DNA of 64,000 nucleotides. Origin: Delphinus delphis (taxonomy: Eukaryota > Chordata > Mammalia > Artiodactyla > Delphinidae). A model generated the notes under the pieces. The model was given only the letters and a program-made list of their open reading frames with translations. It did not search any database and was not told the DNA's origin. The stretch is taken from assembly GCF_949987515.2 (NCBI RefSeq), contig NC_082687.1, positions 123,485,838 through 123,549,837 on the forward strand. Direction: 5' to 3'. Position numbers and translations under genes: made by a program. Of the stretch, positions 11,863 through 24,900 are shown piece by piece. Each line of letters begins with the position of its first letter. Position 1 is the stretch's first letter.

Positions 11863-13880
11863 GTTGGCAGAGCAGCCAAGAGGCCGAGGAAGCTGCCATG
11901 AGCGCCGAGATGTCAGGAAAAAAGGACGGGGGATGGAAAGTTGTAGGGGCCTGAAAGTTGCAAGGGGAACCCTAGGGTGGCTGTCCATAGCATGTGGGGT
12001 CCTGTGGTGGCTGTCCTTGATGAATTGGGGCTGCCAAGAGAGTACGGAGAACTCATGGACACCCCTAAGGCTGTTGCGGGGTTACTGGCCGCCATTACAG
12101 TGGGAAAAAAGAAGTTAGACAAAAGGTGGTGGCCACAGCTATGGGCTGGCCGTTGCTTTTTATATTAAGAAAGGCCACAGAGTCTGAGCTAAGGCCAAGG
12201 TGAAGGTTAACTTGAATGCCGATTTCTGTTCTTCTGAAAGTGAGGCTTGTGAGTATGAATGAATGTTATGTATTATTGTCTATTACTATTATTTGTTTAA
12301 ACTGGATTGCTATTTAGAAACTAAAGAAAATCCCTGAAAATGGCCAAGATGGGAATCTTTTGACATTCTAAAACTGGTTGTTGCATATGCTTTTAGAGGA
12401 AGTTAGCTTTCTAGAAGGAACTGGTATTTCTCTACTTGTGCCTTTGAGATGTAAATGATCCACCTTAGAGTGAGGGGGGGAAAAAGGCCTTTTAAATCTC
12501 TAGCAGGAAAACTGAGATCTCTATGTCTGTATAGATATGTGTACGTCTATGTGTACCTTGTAAATAGAATGCGTCTCTGCCTTCAAACGGTTTGGCCCAG
12601 ATTGGTTTGTGAGTGAGCTCTGTTTAATTGACTTAAAAGAAATTAAGTGCTTTATATAAATTCTCAGAAATATAAAAGAAACTGCCTAGAATGAAATTCA
12701 GGTTGATTTGGGAAGCATTCAGTACTGAATCGTTATCTGGTATTGAAGCTACGGAAGCTTGTTGATTTGATTAATATAGAGATGTTTTTTAGAGTCATCA
12801 ATATTAACTCTTATACTTCTGTTGTACCTAGGTTTACTAGAGGTCAAATAAGACCTTATTACACATCTGCTGCGAATTTGTCAACAAGGAAAATAATATG
12901 ATGAAACTTTAAATAAATGTAAATAAGAGCTTTTAGGTAAACTCTGTAGGAATAATTATGTTTGGGGAATGTCTGTCTAAAATAGTGTCTCCAGATTTTG
13001 GTAACTTGAAACTAAGTTAAATGAAGAGAATTCATTGACTATCTGGGTCATTTCAAACAAGATAAAATATTGGAGCATTAATTGCTAGGCGAGGCTAAGT
13101 TTACCTACCTTTGCTTTCTTAAGAGAGGAAGACTAAAGTATAAGTTTTCCAATCAGGGAATGCTGGTATGACAAACAATTCAAAATTGCTTGCTTCTTGG
13201 TTTTTTCCAGAGATTAAGGTTTTTAAGGGTTAAGACTACAATCAGTCATAATTCCAGTTACTGTAACAAGTTTCTTTATCGATTACCTTGTGATCAGGTG
13301 TTTAATCGTGCCTTAAGTCTTTTGTCATTTATAGACAGTTATTGTTGTACTCTTATGCTTTTGCAAACTGCTTCATCTTCAGGAAGAGTCATAGGAAGCC
13401 CCTTTTGACAAGCACAGGTCTCTGATAAATTTTAGATCATACTGCTGAACTGGGTGAGAAATTAAAGAATCCTATGGGAAAACCTGATGGCTTCATAAAA
13501 AGTTAACAGAAGGATTGGTTACTGAGTGAACTGGTGAATAAGGTTATAACGTTTACGGTTTTTGTCTGGAATATTACTGGTTTAGAACTATTTTTTCCAG
13601 ATATAGGGAAGCCCTTCCCCTCAACTTAGTTATAATCCACAGCAATTTGGTAAACTCCCCCTGTGGGTAGAATTGAAACATTTTTCGTTTCTCTCTGCCT
13701 GGCCCCTCCAGAAAATGGAGACTCTTGGATCTGAGCAGCCTTATCAGGTGAATGGGAAAGACTGTCTCCTGACATGTGCAGGAATCTCGGTATTTTGGGG
13801 ACCTCTAGAAGAGAGAAATCCATGGAGACGGAGTCTGATGGCAGGCCTTTGGCATGGCTTTTTTTAATGGTAAACTACTT
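11863..13880 (+). other. Possible decayed retroviral interior, or unique DNA
   Basis: Sequence downstream of the probable LTR differs in texture from the surrounding AT-rich DNA, particularly 11,863-12,250. Open frames up to 113 codons (11,777-12,118, which starts inside the LTR) show no gag, protease, polymerase or envelope motif I recognise. If this is retroviral, it is leader or rearranged interior with no usable coding capacity. It may equally be unique genomic DNA. Confidence 0.3.
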
Positions 13881-16806
13881 ATGACATTAGGTAGTATCAA
13901 TAAATGAACATGAGGATATAACTCCAGACCATTAATCCACCATAACTCACAGTTGTGAGTTGGAGTGCTGTTGCAAAAGCTTTCTAGTAAATCTGTGATA
14001 GCCTGATTGGTGGAACTAGGAATGAATTTCCTCTTAGAAATTGTACTATGATAACGATTGGATATCTTATTCACCAAGGCCTATTAAATCTATAATTTAA
14101 ACTAAGTGGAAAAATAATACTTATGAAGCAAATTATTATTTCACTATGGTGCTTGGTTCATGGTTAGTACACAAGAAGTATATATTGAGTGACTAAATAA
14201 ATTAATAAATACATGTACAGCAGTGCTCCTCTGGAAACTTGCCTAAAATTCTGATTCAAGTCATTGCTACCTTTTGACACTAGTGTCCTTTACACACCCT
14301 TTCTACTCCAGCCCCAATCCCAGCAGCTGGATCAATATTCTATCCCCTTCCAAGCATCAGTGGAAGGAAAGATAAGGTATAGGGATTTATAGATCCTCTG
14401 TTCCTGCAGAGACCTATAGATACTAATATGGGAGGAGCAATCTGATGGAGAGTTACCTGTTATCATGGCCTCTTGGGAGACAGGAGTGGGTTGGCTAGAG
14501 TTCTGGAGTGGGAGTGGGGCAGTGGCTCTACACAGTGACAACATACAGAGTTTATTCTGGGGTGTTTATGGGAGGGCAGTTTCTCTAGCAGCAGCATTTC
14601 CAGTTCGTGGTCACCGAGATGCCAGTGGAACATGGATGCTCTTGTGGGGCAGTGGGAAAAAAATGGTCATTTTACTGACCACAGTTGTGCATACTCTTTA
14701 AGTAGCCTAGAATCACCATCTTAAAAGGAGATGACATTTTCAAACTGGATCCAAGTGGATATACAAATAGAACAGGTCTTTGGCGATAGATCAAACTGCA
14801 GGTAGAACACAATATTTAAAACAAATAGCAACTGAACGTGGCATCAGAGAAGTCCTAACAAGAGATTTCCACAGCACCAACTGGAAGTCCAGGACTAGGT
14901 GATAATAGAACTATATAGATGGGCAAAGAGGGAAACAGGACTCTTACATGAGGAGCTGCTGAATAGCAGGAAAAACTCAGGTCCTTGAGCTGTAAAAATG
15001 ACGAAAATTTAACAGAGGAGTAGAGTGCCTTCCTCTTACTGGGGAAAATATAATGACTAGGTTTGAGGAATATGGCTCAAGTCCCTTAAGCAGAACAGGG
15101 ACATTAAATTAGAGTCAGACAGGTTTTGTTCTAGAGAATTTGATAGAGTTCTTATGTTTACTTAATACATAAGTTCAGGGTGCGTCCCAGAAACTGGGAG
15201 ACTAAACTTATTCTTAGAAACAAATTGTTTTAACTTTGGGAAAACAGAGGGCTGTAGGTGTTCAAACCAGCAAGCTCAGCAGCCTAGGCCTGTGTCACTC
15301 AGTCTGTATAGCAGGTCTTACATTTTCATTTTCTTCCTGTCTCCTGCCACTTTAGTCTTTAATGTGTCCTTATGCTTCATCAAAGCTTTCTTAAATTTAA
15401 TTCAGTCTATAGGTTGACTTTCTTAGACTCCATTCAAATGTAAATCGGAGGTTTTGATTTCCCTATCTCTGCTTCTTCTATAGTTATCTCTTTAGCCCCT
15501 TATATGAGTCTATCTTTGAGTTTTAGGCCTTCAAATTGCATTTCTTTCTATTTTTGCCCACACCTGATGGAGCAGTTTGTGCCATTAGTCAAAATGTTTT
15601 CTGAATATTTGTTTCATATTTGTAGTCTCTAAAGAGTCATTAGTTTAATTTCAAGTGACACGCTGAATAAACCATGCAAATCACCAAGGTCCATTTAGAA
15701 CTGACAGTAAATAACACTTATGAAAAAATCCCAAGTGACTGCATACAGAATTCTTTAATAAAGTTTGGTGACCACACACATGGCATTGAATTCATCAGAG
15801 TAGAATTATCTGTAAGGGTACATAAATGACTTTTCACTGAGTGTTTCTACAATTAAGTAAATGTTTCATGATTGATAATCTGGAAGAAGAGGAAATCTGT
15901 GCTCAGGAATAGACGTGAACTATGTCCTGGACAATTTGAAAACTCAAGTAACTGCATCTCAGGATTTATATTTGCTTTGAACAGGAGCTATAAAGAAAAC
16001 TAAATGACCAACAGTTGTAGTCAGTTTATCCCCTAGGTTCCAGATGCTTCAACATGCCTCTCAGATCTTCGGGCATTGAACTGTGGATCAAAAGAATTTT
16101 TGAATATATGTCTCACATGTAATGATTTGTTGACAACTAATGATATTACGAGAAAGTAAATTTTTTAAAAAAAGCAAATAGGTGGACCAAGGAATTAAAA
16201 TCTTCCTGATCACTTATGTTTGACAATTTTCTAGCAAATTAACATAAGCCACTCTATTTCAGTCAGTTTTCAAGAAAACAGAAGTATCGTATTCTGAATA
16301 AGGCACCAATAAATGGATTCAGTATAATCTCAGAGTAATCTAGCAGGCAAAGAAACATAGGTGGAGGCTTCATTCTATCAATACTTTCTGTAACTGATTC
16401 TATTATGTATCTGAGGACTAAAATACACAACGCCACGTACAAAGTATTACAGTACTACCAGATTTTAAACCAGCATCTGATCAAGCCTCTAAATCTAACT
16501 GCCAATTTATAGGAAATATAAGAAACAGAATACAAGTTAAACAATACCAAAGGGAAGCAATTAGCAAACTTTATACTCCAGGAAATTACACAGAACAAAT
16601 GGCCTGGTCTCTTCAGCAGATAAACTTCAAGGAAAAAAATAGAAATTTGGGAAAAAAGGGGCTGGAAATAAGAGAGTTTATTTAATCCAACTGTAGTGTA
16701 TGAATTTTATTTCTACCTTGACTCTAACAGTCTGTAAAAGAAATTTTGAAACCATCAGGGAATTTGAACATTAATTGGATATTTCATAATACTAAGAGTT
16801 ATCCTT
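13881..16806. other. Unique DNA, no gene seen
   Basis: No gene seen. About 14,140-14,215 resembles an L2/MIR-type tail (ends gactaaataaattaataaat). The rest, including a 78-codon frame at 14,465-14,701, is unassigned. Confidence 0.5.
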
Positions 16807-17123
16807 GGGACTTCCCTGGTCGCACAGTGGTTAAGAATCTGCCTGCCAATGCAGGGGACATGGGTTCAATCCCTGGTCCGGGAAGATCCCACATGCCACA
16901 GAGCAACTAAGTCCGTACACCAGAACTACTGAGCTTGTGCTTGAGAACCTGTGAGCCACGACTACTGAGCCTGCGTGCCACAACTACTGAAGCCCATGTG
17001 CCTAGAGCACGTGCTCTGCAACAAGAGAAGCCACCGCAATAAAGAGTAGCCCCTACTCACTGCAACTAGAGAAAGCCCATGGGCAGCAACGAAGACCCCA
17101 TGCAGCCAAAAATAAATAAATAA
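16807..17123 (+). mobile_element. Older, long-form CHR SINE
   Basis: Starts gggacttccctgg and keeps the tRNA-like head, with B box gggttcaatccc. It then has a longer body with repeated 'aactactgagc' wording and ends ccaaaaataaataaataa. This is the structurally older form, shared in outline with ruminant tRNA-Glu SINEs, and it is more diverged than the other copies. Flanking duplication is weak at best (atcctt on both sides). Confidence 0.93.
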
Positions 17124-17944
17124 TTTTTTTAAAAAAAATCCTTTATAATTTGTTTTGATAATAGAAATATTATGCTTCAAGATGAGTGCTTATTTACAGA
17201 TATATACTGAAATATTAAAGATGAAATAATATGATTCCTTATATTTTTAAAAAATATATGGTAGGAATTGGCAAGAGCTCTAGACAAATCAAGATTGGTC
17301 ATGAGTTGATAAGAACAGAAAGTACATTTTTTTAACATAATAGTCTCTACATATTTGTGAAATTAAAATTTTCCATAATGAGAAACTTAAAAAATGATAG
17401 TCTCGAACATTACCTTACTAAACATTTATTGTTCAGTATATAAATATGATCATTTTCCAAATTGAGATATATATAGCTACCCTGCTAAATTCACCTATTA
17501 AATCTAATAATCTATATACATTCATTTTGGATTTTTTCTAAATAAAACATGTCATCATCTCTCATTTCTTAACTGTTCTCTAACATAGTGAGGCTAATGA
17601 TTAAAATGAATGTAAGTTCTTGTTTAGGACTTTAACGACCAGGGAAAGTTAAATATAGTAGAGTTCCTATAGCTAAAATCAAGGCCATATATGCCCCCAG
17701 ATTTGTCCTACTTAGGACAGTTTAATACAACAGATTGGGTTATGCTTATTTGTGAATGTGTTGAAGAACTTTCCTTTTAATATAATTGTCCCTTAAAATA
17801 TTTTATGGGAATAAAATAATAAGCTATATTTACCTATCCCTGGGAGAGGCCTTGTCAGTCACACCTGTATAATTTTTGGTTTGGACTATAAGTAAATAAT
17901 TATGAAATGTTTTTCATATATGTATATATATATGAAACAAAATA
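17124..17944. other. Unique AT-rich DNA
   Basis: No gene or clear repeat seen. A short (TA)n-like patch lies near 17,918-17,932. Confidence 0.55.
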
Positions 17945-18800
17945 AATAAAAAATGACATAATGCTCAACATCACTAATCATCAGGGAAATGTAAATCAAA
18001 ACTACAGTGAGAAATCACTTCACACCTGTTAGAACTGTTGTCAAAAAGACAACGAATAATACATGTTGATGAGAATATGGAGAAAAGGGAATTGTAGTCA
18101 CTCTTGGTGGGAATGTAAATTGGTGAAATCACTATGGAAAATAATATGACGGTTTCTCAAAAAATTAAAAGTAGAACTACAATATGATCCCGCAATTTCA
18201 CTCCTGGGTATATATCTGAAAAAAACAAAAACACTAATTCAAAAAAGGTATATGCACCCTTATATTCATTGCAGCATTATTTACAATAGCCAAGATATGG
18301 AAGCAACCTAAGTATCCATCAGTAGATGAATGGATAAAAAATATGTAACACAATGGAATTACCCATAAGAAAAGAATAAAATTTTGCCTTTTGCAGCAAT
18401 ATGGGTGGACCTAGAGGGTATTATGCTTAGTGAAGTAAATCAGACAGAGAAAGACAAATTCTGCATGTTTTCACTTATATGTGGAATCTAAAAAATAAAA
18501 GGAATGTATCTAGCAAAACAGAAACAGATTCATAGTTACAGAGAACAAACTAGTGGTTGCCAGTGGGGAGAGGAGTGGGGAGAGGGGCAAGATAGAGGAA
18601 CGGGGATTAAGAGGTACAAACTACTATGCATAAAATAAATAAGCTACAAGGATATATTGTACAGCACAGGGACTATAACTGATATTTTATAATAACTTTA
18701 AATGGAGTATAACCTATAAAAAGATTGAATCACTGTGCTGTACACCTTTAACTAATATAACATTGTAAATCAACTATACTTCAATTAAAAAACAGTAAAA
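17945..18800 (+). mobile_element. 5'-truncated old L1: ORF2 C-terminus plus 3' UTR
   Basis: Sense-strand L1: aacatcactaatcatcaggg, tcactcctgggtatatatctg and tgcagcattatttacaatag are conserved ORF2 3' segments. They are followed by a 3' UTR ending attgtaaatcaactatact. ORF2 is broken by many stops. The 3' UTR differs from that of the younger L1s in this window, so this is an older subfamily. Confidence 0.92.
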
Positions 18801-19059
18801 TCTTTAAAATTAAAGAGACAACCAACCATGTAGAATGTGCCTTGTTACGATACATACATATCAGAGACCAATAGAGTCCAATTATTTGGGTGAAAAAATT
18901 AGAACCACAAAAATAGATTCATATCATGCAAGACTCATGGAAATACCTCTGAGATTTAGTTTGCTAGTCAGTTAGCACTTATCTCTGTCAAAACCTTTTT
19001 TTCCTCGTACGTCTTGGAATAAAATAAAAGGAAATAGCCTTGTACCATGAACTAGTGAT

Positions 19060-19280
19060 GAAGGGAGAGTCTCTGGAGGGAGATACTTGGGTCTGTTCTT
19101 ATTAGTGAGGACAAGCCGCTTAACATGCCATGCCTCCGTTCCTCAAGTGTAAAACTAACATCATACTAGTTCATCAACTCAAAGGATTGAATAAATGAGT
19201 TATTACTTATAAAAGCCCTTAGAACAGTGCAATACACAATAAGTCATCAGCATTATTTTGATTATTACAATTATTATTAA
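19060..19280 (+). mobile_element. MIR SINE
   Basis: MIR order is visible: gccgcttaacatgccatgcctc, then ggattgaataaatgagttat and cccttagaacagtgcaatac near the end. Ancient and non-coding. Confidence 0.65.
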
Positions 19281-19397
19281 TATAAGTTATTAGAGACACA
19301 AAAATAAAGTTAACACATGAGGGTCTTTAGCTTTATTTCTTCATCCATTGACTTTTCAAAAAGAGAAGAATATTGAACATAGATCATTTCCCTTCGT

Positions 19398-19520
19398 ATA
19401 TCAATTTAACAAATAATCATATGTGCTTACTACGTGGCAGACATTGTACTTCGGGTGTGCGAACGGTCCACAAGGTGCTTTTACAGATATAAATTATTAA
19501 AGACACCTAAGTGTTACAGG
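19398..19520 (-). mobile_element. L2/MIR-type 3' tail fragment
   Basis: The reverse-strand L2 tail pattern (tgtgcttactacgtggcaga) corresponds to the usual 'gcctggcacatagtaggtgc' ending. Short and diverged. Confidence 0.4.
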
Positions 19521-19759
19521 AGATAACCAAAGAAGTTCACAGAGGTTACCATAGGTGGGCAGAGGAAAGCATGGGGAGTTTGACCTGAAGAGAGTTCCAG
19601 AAAAATTCTTAGAAGGAAGAGAATATTCTAATTCTCTAGAAAGGTTTAGGAGGATTTATTCACCAGATGCTCGGGACCTGGATGATTATGCACTTTCCAG
19701 GCAGAGCAAAAAGCTTGTGGAGAGACACAAACATCTGCAACAGGCTGCTAGGCATAATG

Positions 19760-20725
19760 CATTCCTTTATTTATTCTGTTAATCAGCAAATAAATTTTGA
19801 ATGCCAGACCCTGCAGACACTGTACCGAACAAAACATACAAAATTTCTGGTCTCATAAAACTTACAAAAGACAATCAAAAACTAAGCGTATATATAATAT
19901 CTCAAGTAGTGATTAATTCTGTGTAGAAAAGCAAAGCAGATGAGGGGATAAGAGGGGGACTGGGGAAGTGGTATGATTTTATAAGGCTAGTCTACTGAGA
20001 AGATGACATCTGAGTAATAACTTGCAGGAAGTGAGGGAGCAAGCAGGGTAGAATAACTTTTCAAGTAGAAGAAACAGGACAAAGACTTTGAGGCAGGAGT
20101 TTGGTTAACATGTTTGAGAAATAGCAAGGAGGCCTGTGTGGCTGACATGGAGTGAGTGAGGGAGAGAGAGAGAGAGTTAGAACTTGAAAGAGGCATGAGA
20201 GGAGAAAAGGGAAGTGGAAAAGAACAGGAATGGCCTTTTAGGGCATGGGAAAAATTCAGGATTCTGGAGGATTTTGAATAAAGATTGCTTTAATATGATT
20301 TAAATTTTAAAGAACCCTGGTTAATGTATGATAAGATTACAAGGCAGGGGTGGAAGCAGTAAAAAAAAAACCATGAAGTTTTCCTAATAATCTACATGAC
20401 AGATATCTATGCTAGGACCAGGGTAGTAGCATTTATATAATGAGAAGCAGTCAGATTCAGAATGCATTTTGAAGGTATTGTTAACAGGATTGGCTGATGG
20501 ACATGGAAAATAAGTCACTCAAAGGTGACTCCAAGTTTTAGAGACTGAGCAACTGAGCAAACATGGTGTTTCCATTTATAGTGATGATTAGATTAGTGTT
20601 GAGAAACAGTTTCTTCTGGGCATGTTAAATTCAAGATGTCTATTAAACCACAGGGTAGGCATATTCTAGTACCAGCAAGCTGTTTGGTATGCCTGGAGCA
20701 TCAGACTCAAAGCAGGCATGTTGAA
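19760..20725 (-). mobile_element. L2 LINE fragment, about 960 bp
   Basis: Continuous minus-strand L2 3' region. The successive landmarks are accgaacaaaacatacaaaa, ctttgaggcaggagtttgg, gcaaggaggcctgtgtggct, accagggtagtagcattta, aggtgactccaagttttag and catgttaaattcaagatgtc. No reverse-transcriptase reading frame survives. A short GA-rich run lies inside at about 20,155-20,177. Confidence 0.65.
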
Positions 20726-21684
20726 AGCAAATAAGGCTGGGAAGTGAGTAGACTTTGTTACATGGAAGGTTTTGTATGCATACCAAGGACAGTATACTTT
20801 ACCTTCCCAGACTTCAGTTGGCCTGTATTGCATGAATAAGCATCTCTTCTTTTGATTAGCATTCAGTTACTTCAAACTGCTGTCTATTTCTGGCACCAGC
20901 GCCTCTTATAGACAGATGTATGATGAGTAACCAATAGCTCTGTATTATTCTTTGCTTCCTTGCTCACCTCCTGCCAGGGACTTTACTTTGGGGGATTTTG
21001 TTCTTAATTTAATAAGAAGAATTAAGTTGAAGATCTGTTGAAAATAAAAGGAGAAAGCTTGAGACCAGATAATTGAGGATCTTGAAAATCAGTATAGTTT
21101 TGACTTTATGGGTAAATGTGCATATTAGTTAAACTAAATAGGGTTATTAAGACTGTAGTTAAAGAAGCTTAAGCAACAATATCAAAGATAGATAGGACCT
21201 GAAGAAGACTGCCACTAGAACTAGAGTTAATCAGACTGGCGATATGAGACAGACTGGCAAACACCACAAGAGACATCCGTCTCTTCTCCCATCTTTTAAT
21301 TATTTTTAATGGCATATCATCCAATTATGATGTTTAACAACATCTCTTCAGTTGCCAAAAGGAAATTTTAGAATCATGTTCACATTTTTCTTTCTACCGA
21401 TCCTATAACCAATTGGTTACCAAATGCTATATATCCCAAGTATTTATTGTTTTTATTTACTTTTCTCTTCATTCTGCTACTTCTGCCCAAGTTCAAGAAA
21501 TCCTCATGTTTTGCTGTAACTTAGATGAAATCATTGCTACTAATTGCTATAGTCATAGTGCCCTCATGGTTTAGAGACTTTCTTGATGAGTTATCTTGTA
21601 TAACTTAGTACTCAGTGTTGTGCTTAGTTTTGTTCCTGGTGGGAACAGAGCATGTGATCACAGAATGACTAGATGAAATTTTAA
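20726..21684. other. Mostly unique DNA
   Basis: No gene seen. The part near 21,060-21,240 may be a further very diverged L2 piece, but I cannot support it. Confidence 0.45.
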
Positions 21685-21695
21685 AACTTAGCCAT

Positions 21696-21911
21696 GGGCT
21701 TCCCTGGTGGCGCAGTGGTTGAGAGTCCGCCTGCCGATTCAGGGGACATGGGTTCGTGCCCTGGTCCGGGAAGATCCCACATGCCGCGGAGCGGCTGGGC
21801 CCGTGAGCCATGGCCGCTGAGCCTGCGCGTCCAGAGACTGTGCTCCGCAACGGGAGAGGCCACAACAGTGAGAGGTCCGCGTACCGCCAAAAAAAAAAAA
21901 AAAAAAACAAC
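21696..21911 (+). mobile_element. Full-length young CHR SINE
   Basis: Complete CHR SINE with A box tggcgcagtgg, B box ggttcgtgccc and 3' end gcgtaccgcc plus an A tail. An 11-bp target-site duplication (aacttagccat) lies at 21685-21695 and 21912-21922. Little decay, so a recent insertion. Confidence 0.97.
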
Positions 21912-21922
21912 AACTTAGCCAT

Positions 21923-24900
21923 TACTTTTTTTTCATTTTTCTTCTAGGAATATTTACACTTAGTATTTCCCTTTCCCCCTTGTTTGTACTGTCTCCCATT
22001 AGTAAATATACTTACTGGTTTAAAAATAAATGTTATAAAAGTAATTATTTTCTTCCCTTTCACTACCGTGTACCTCTAAGTTAGATAATAGAACTGTTAA
22101 ATATGTGAGGGGATTAGAGAAAAGGTCAAGTATCATTTGAGATTTAACGTTTTTTATTCATAAACGTGTGATTTCTGAGACACAGTCATTGACATTTCAC
22201 ACTATGACACAATCATTGAATTCCCGTGCATAAATCTAGCTCAAGTCATTCATAAACAAGATCAGTAGCCACAATCTTTAGTGGCATATGAATGAAATAT
22301 ATTGTAGGGTGAATAAATCGTTGTCCCTAGTTTCAAACTCAAATTGCATCATTTCTGAATTGATAAATTAGCTGTCATAATAGATGGTAGCTCAGAAATT
22401 GTAATTCTCCTTTCATTAGCGTTTCAAGATTATGAATTAAATCTGTTATTTGTTAGAAAAAATGGAATTACTGAACTTATTAGACTTTTGCTTTACTCCA
22501 GTTTTTTTTGAAATAAACTAAATGAGAATGCCTGAGAGGATCTGAAAATACTCATTTTCAGTTTTTGAGAAATTATAGGGAATCTCTCTTTTGGTGTCTA
22601 TAAGAGGTGCCATGTTTGTATTTAAAAGCAAAATAAAAATACAAATTTTTTAAACTTTCAACACTTCCAATAACAAGACCATCTATATTTCCTTTTCATT
22701 TTTCTGTTTCCAAGAATAAAATAATTGACAAAAAAGTCTTTTTCTTAATTCTATTCCATTATTGGGGAGGATTCAATATGATACATCATAAACTTTAACA
22801 ACATTACATATTTTCAAATGTTTTCCTCGTAAAATAACAACTTTTAGTTACAGTTGTTATTTATTATAGTCATGGCAGGGTTGATGATTTTGTGTAAGAT
22901 ACACATGAAATGCAAGTCTCAGTTTAAAAGACTCTAGTTTTTAAAATCTCAGAATTCTCTTTTTTGTAATTATATATAAATATGAAACATATCAGATGTT
23001 TCAGAATTTCAAAAATACAGTTTTACTGTGAAAAAAATTTGTTGTGAAGTGTTCTGCTTCTTTATTCATCACAATTAGAGAAAATTATACATTTTACAAC
23101 TGTCAAACACTATTATTAGTGAATGTGTATAAATTTTATTAATAATTTATGTAGCTGTATATGTTTTGTGAATATTATTATAGATTAAAAAAATCTAGGT
23201 GAACAAAAATGGAAAACTAGTGATTGTAGCAATAAGTCTATCATAAGATGTTCAAAACACCCACATTTGAAGTATGATTACTTTTAGAGAAATTATGTCA
23301 TGTAATTAGATTATAATTATGAATAATAATTGAAAAGATGATAATGCTCTTTTAAAAGCTTAGGTTTTTAGGAGTTTTCTAAGTATATATTTTAACCCCT
23401 TTTGTTGAGGAATTTGCCAGTAGTTAGTTTATTTTTGACAATTTTTATGTATAAAGTAACTTTAATCAAACATGATTATTGTCATGATATTAATAAACCA
23501 TATTTAAATACTACATTCCTTCAAATGAAATTTGGTGATGTGGCTTATAACTCCTCTAGTAGATCTGTGTTAAAAAATTAACCTCAAAACAAGTGAGTCT
23601 TAATTCTTTCCAGACTGCCCATGAATCAATGCTGGCTTATTGGAAAATAGATTAAAATTTATGTCACAATACCATTCGGTCTTTTGAGAATACCAGATTG
23701 CTTGTACTTTAAGAATTTACAATATAATAGAAAAGTAGGAAAAAAAAGAAAGAAAAATGAGCCTTGATTCCTTTTTCTCACCATGGAAACATTTTTAGAG
23801 GAAAATATATTTTATTTAATACTCTTCATGCATATTAAATGGTACCACACTGAGTAATGCACTGTTATAAGCAAATAAGCAGTCATTTTATTTCAACTCT
23901 GGAGAAAAATATTTGTTGTTCTTTAGTGGCTGGGGACTGAAACTGTTGCTCAGTACCCATTCTCTCCATCTTCCTCTTTGTAATGGAACTCCCTGAATTT
24001 TTGCTGTTTGTACATTAATCTGATAGCATTAATTGTAGGAAATGACTGCATTTCATAACCTGACGTGTAGGCAGGCATAGCCTTGAGTGTATGTTTAGGA
24101 CAGTAATATATCAGGAAAAACAGTTTTGAGCAACTCGATGTCATTACTTTAAAGGGCAAAGATGCTCTTGCCGAGTGCTTGGCACTTGGGGAAAGGCAAC
24201 TCCAGAAGCAACATTGGAAGTCTGGTAGTAAAGATGGCAGAACCACTCTTCCAGGAAGTGACTGCTCAATTTCGATTGTTGTATGGGAGGGAAATATGTT
24301 TTCTACATATTTGAACACAGTATTATGGAGTCTCTGTTACAGCCGCTTAACTTCTAAACCTAATAAAGTATGCAAATACTATTAATGGAAAAAATCTTTA
24401 CAGGTGTTCAGTGTACATGGCATAATACAGGTATCTTGAAAGTGACTGGACTCAAAAAAAAGAAAAAGAAAGTTTCTGGACTTTATGCATATTTATATAA
24501 TGCTAAAACTTTGTCCACATTGTAAATATAAGTTGCCTTTTAATATATTTGGAACAAGGCTAGGAATAAAAAAAAAGGAAAGAAAGGGTGGAAATAAAAG
24601 AGAGGATAAAGACACAAATTAGAAAGAAAAGAAAGCTGGAGGATATAAAATTTTGAAATTTCAGTTAATAAGGAAGGACAATCTAAACTATTGGTATGGG
24701 ACTAGGAACAGTTCAAATAAAAATGATTTTAATAAAAAATCCTTTTATATACTTTTAAGCTCTTCCATCATCTTTTTCTTAGTATAAACAGAAAACTACC
24801 TACATATAATCCAGGAAAAACACTGTACTTCATTAGATAATTAAATTAATAGTAACTAAAGATATACATGCTGAGTGTAAATGGAGGCATAAGTAACTGG

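Noticed and set aside
11777..12118. 113-codon frame beside the probable LTR
   Set aside because: No retroviral or cellular motif seen, and it begins inside the LTR-like block.
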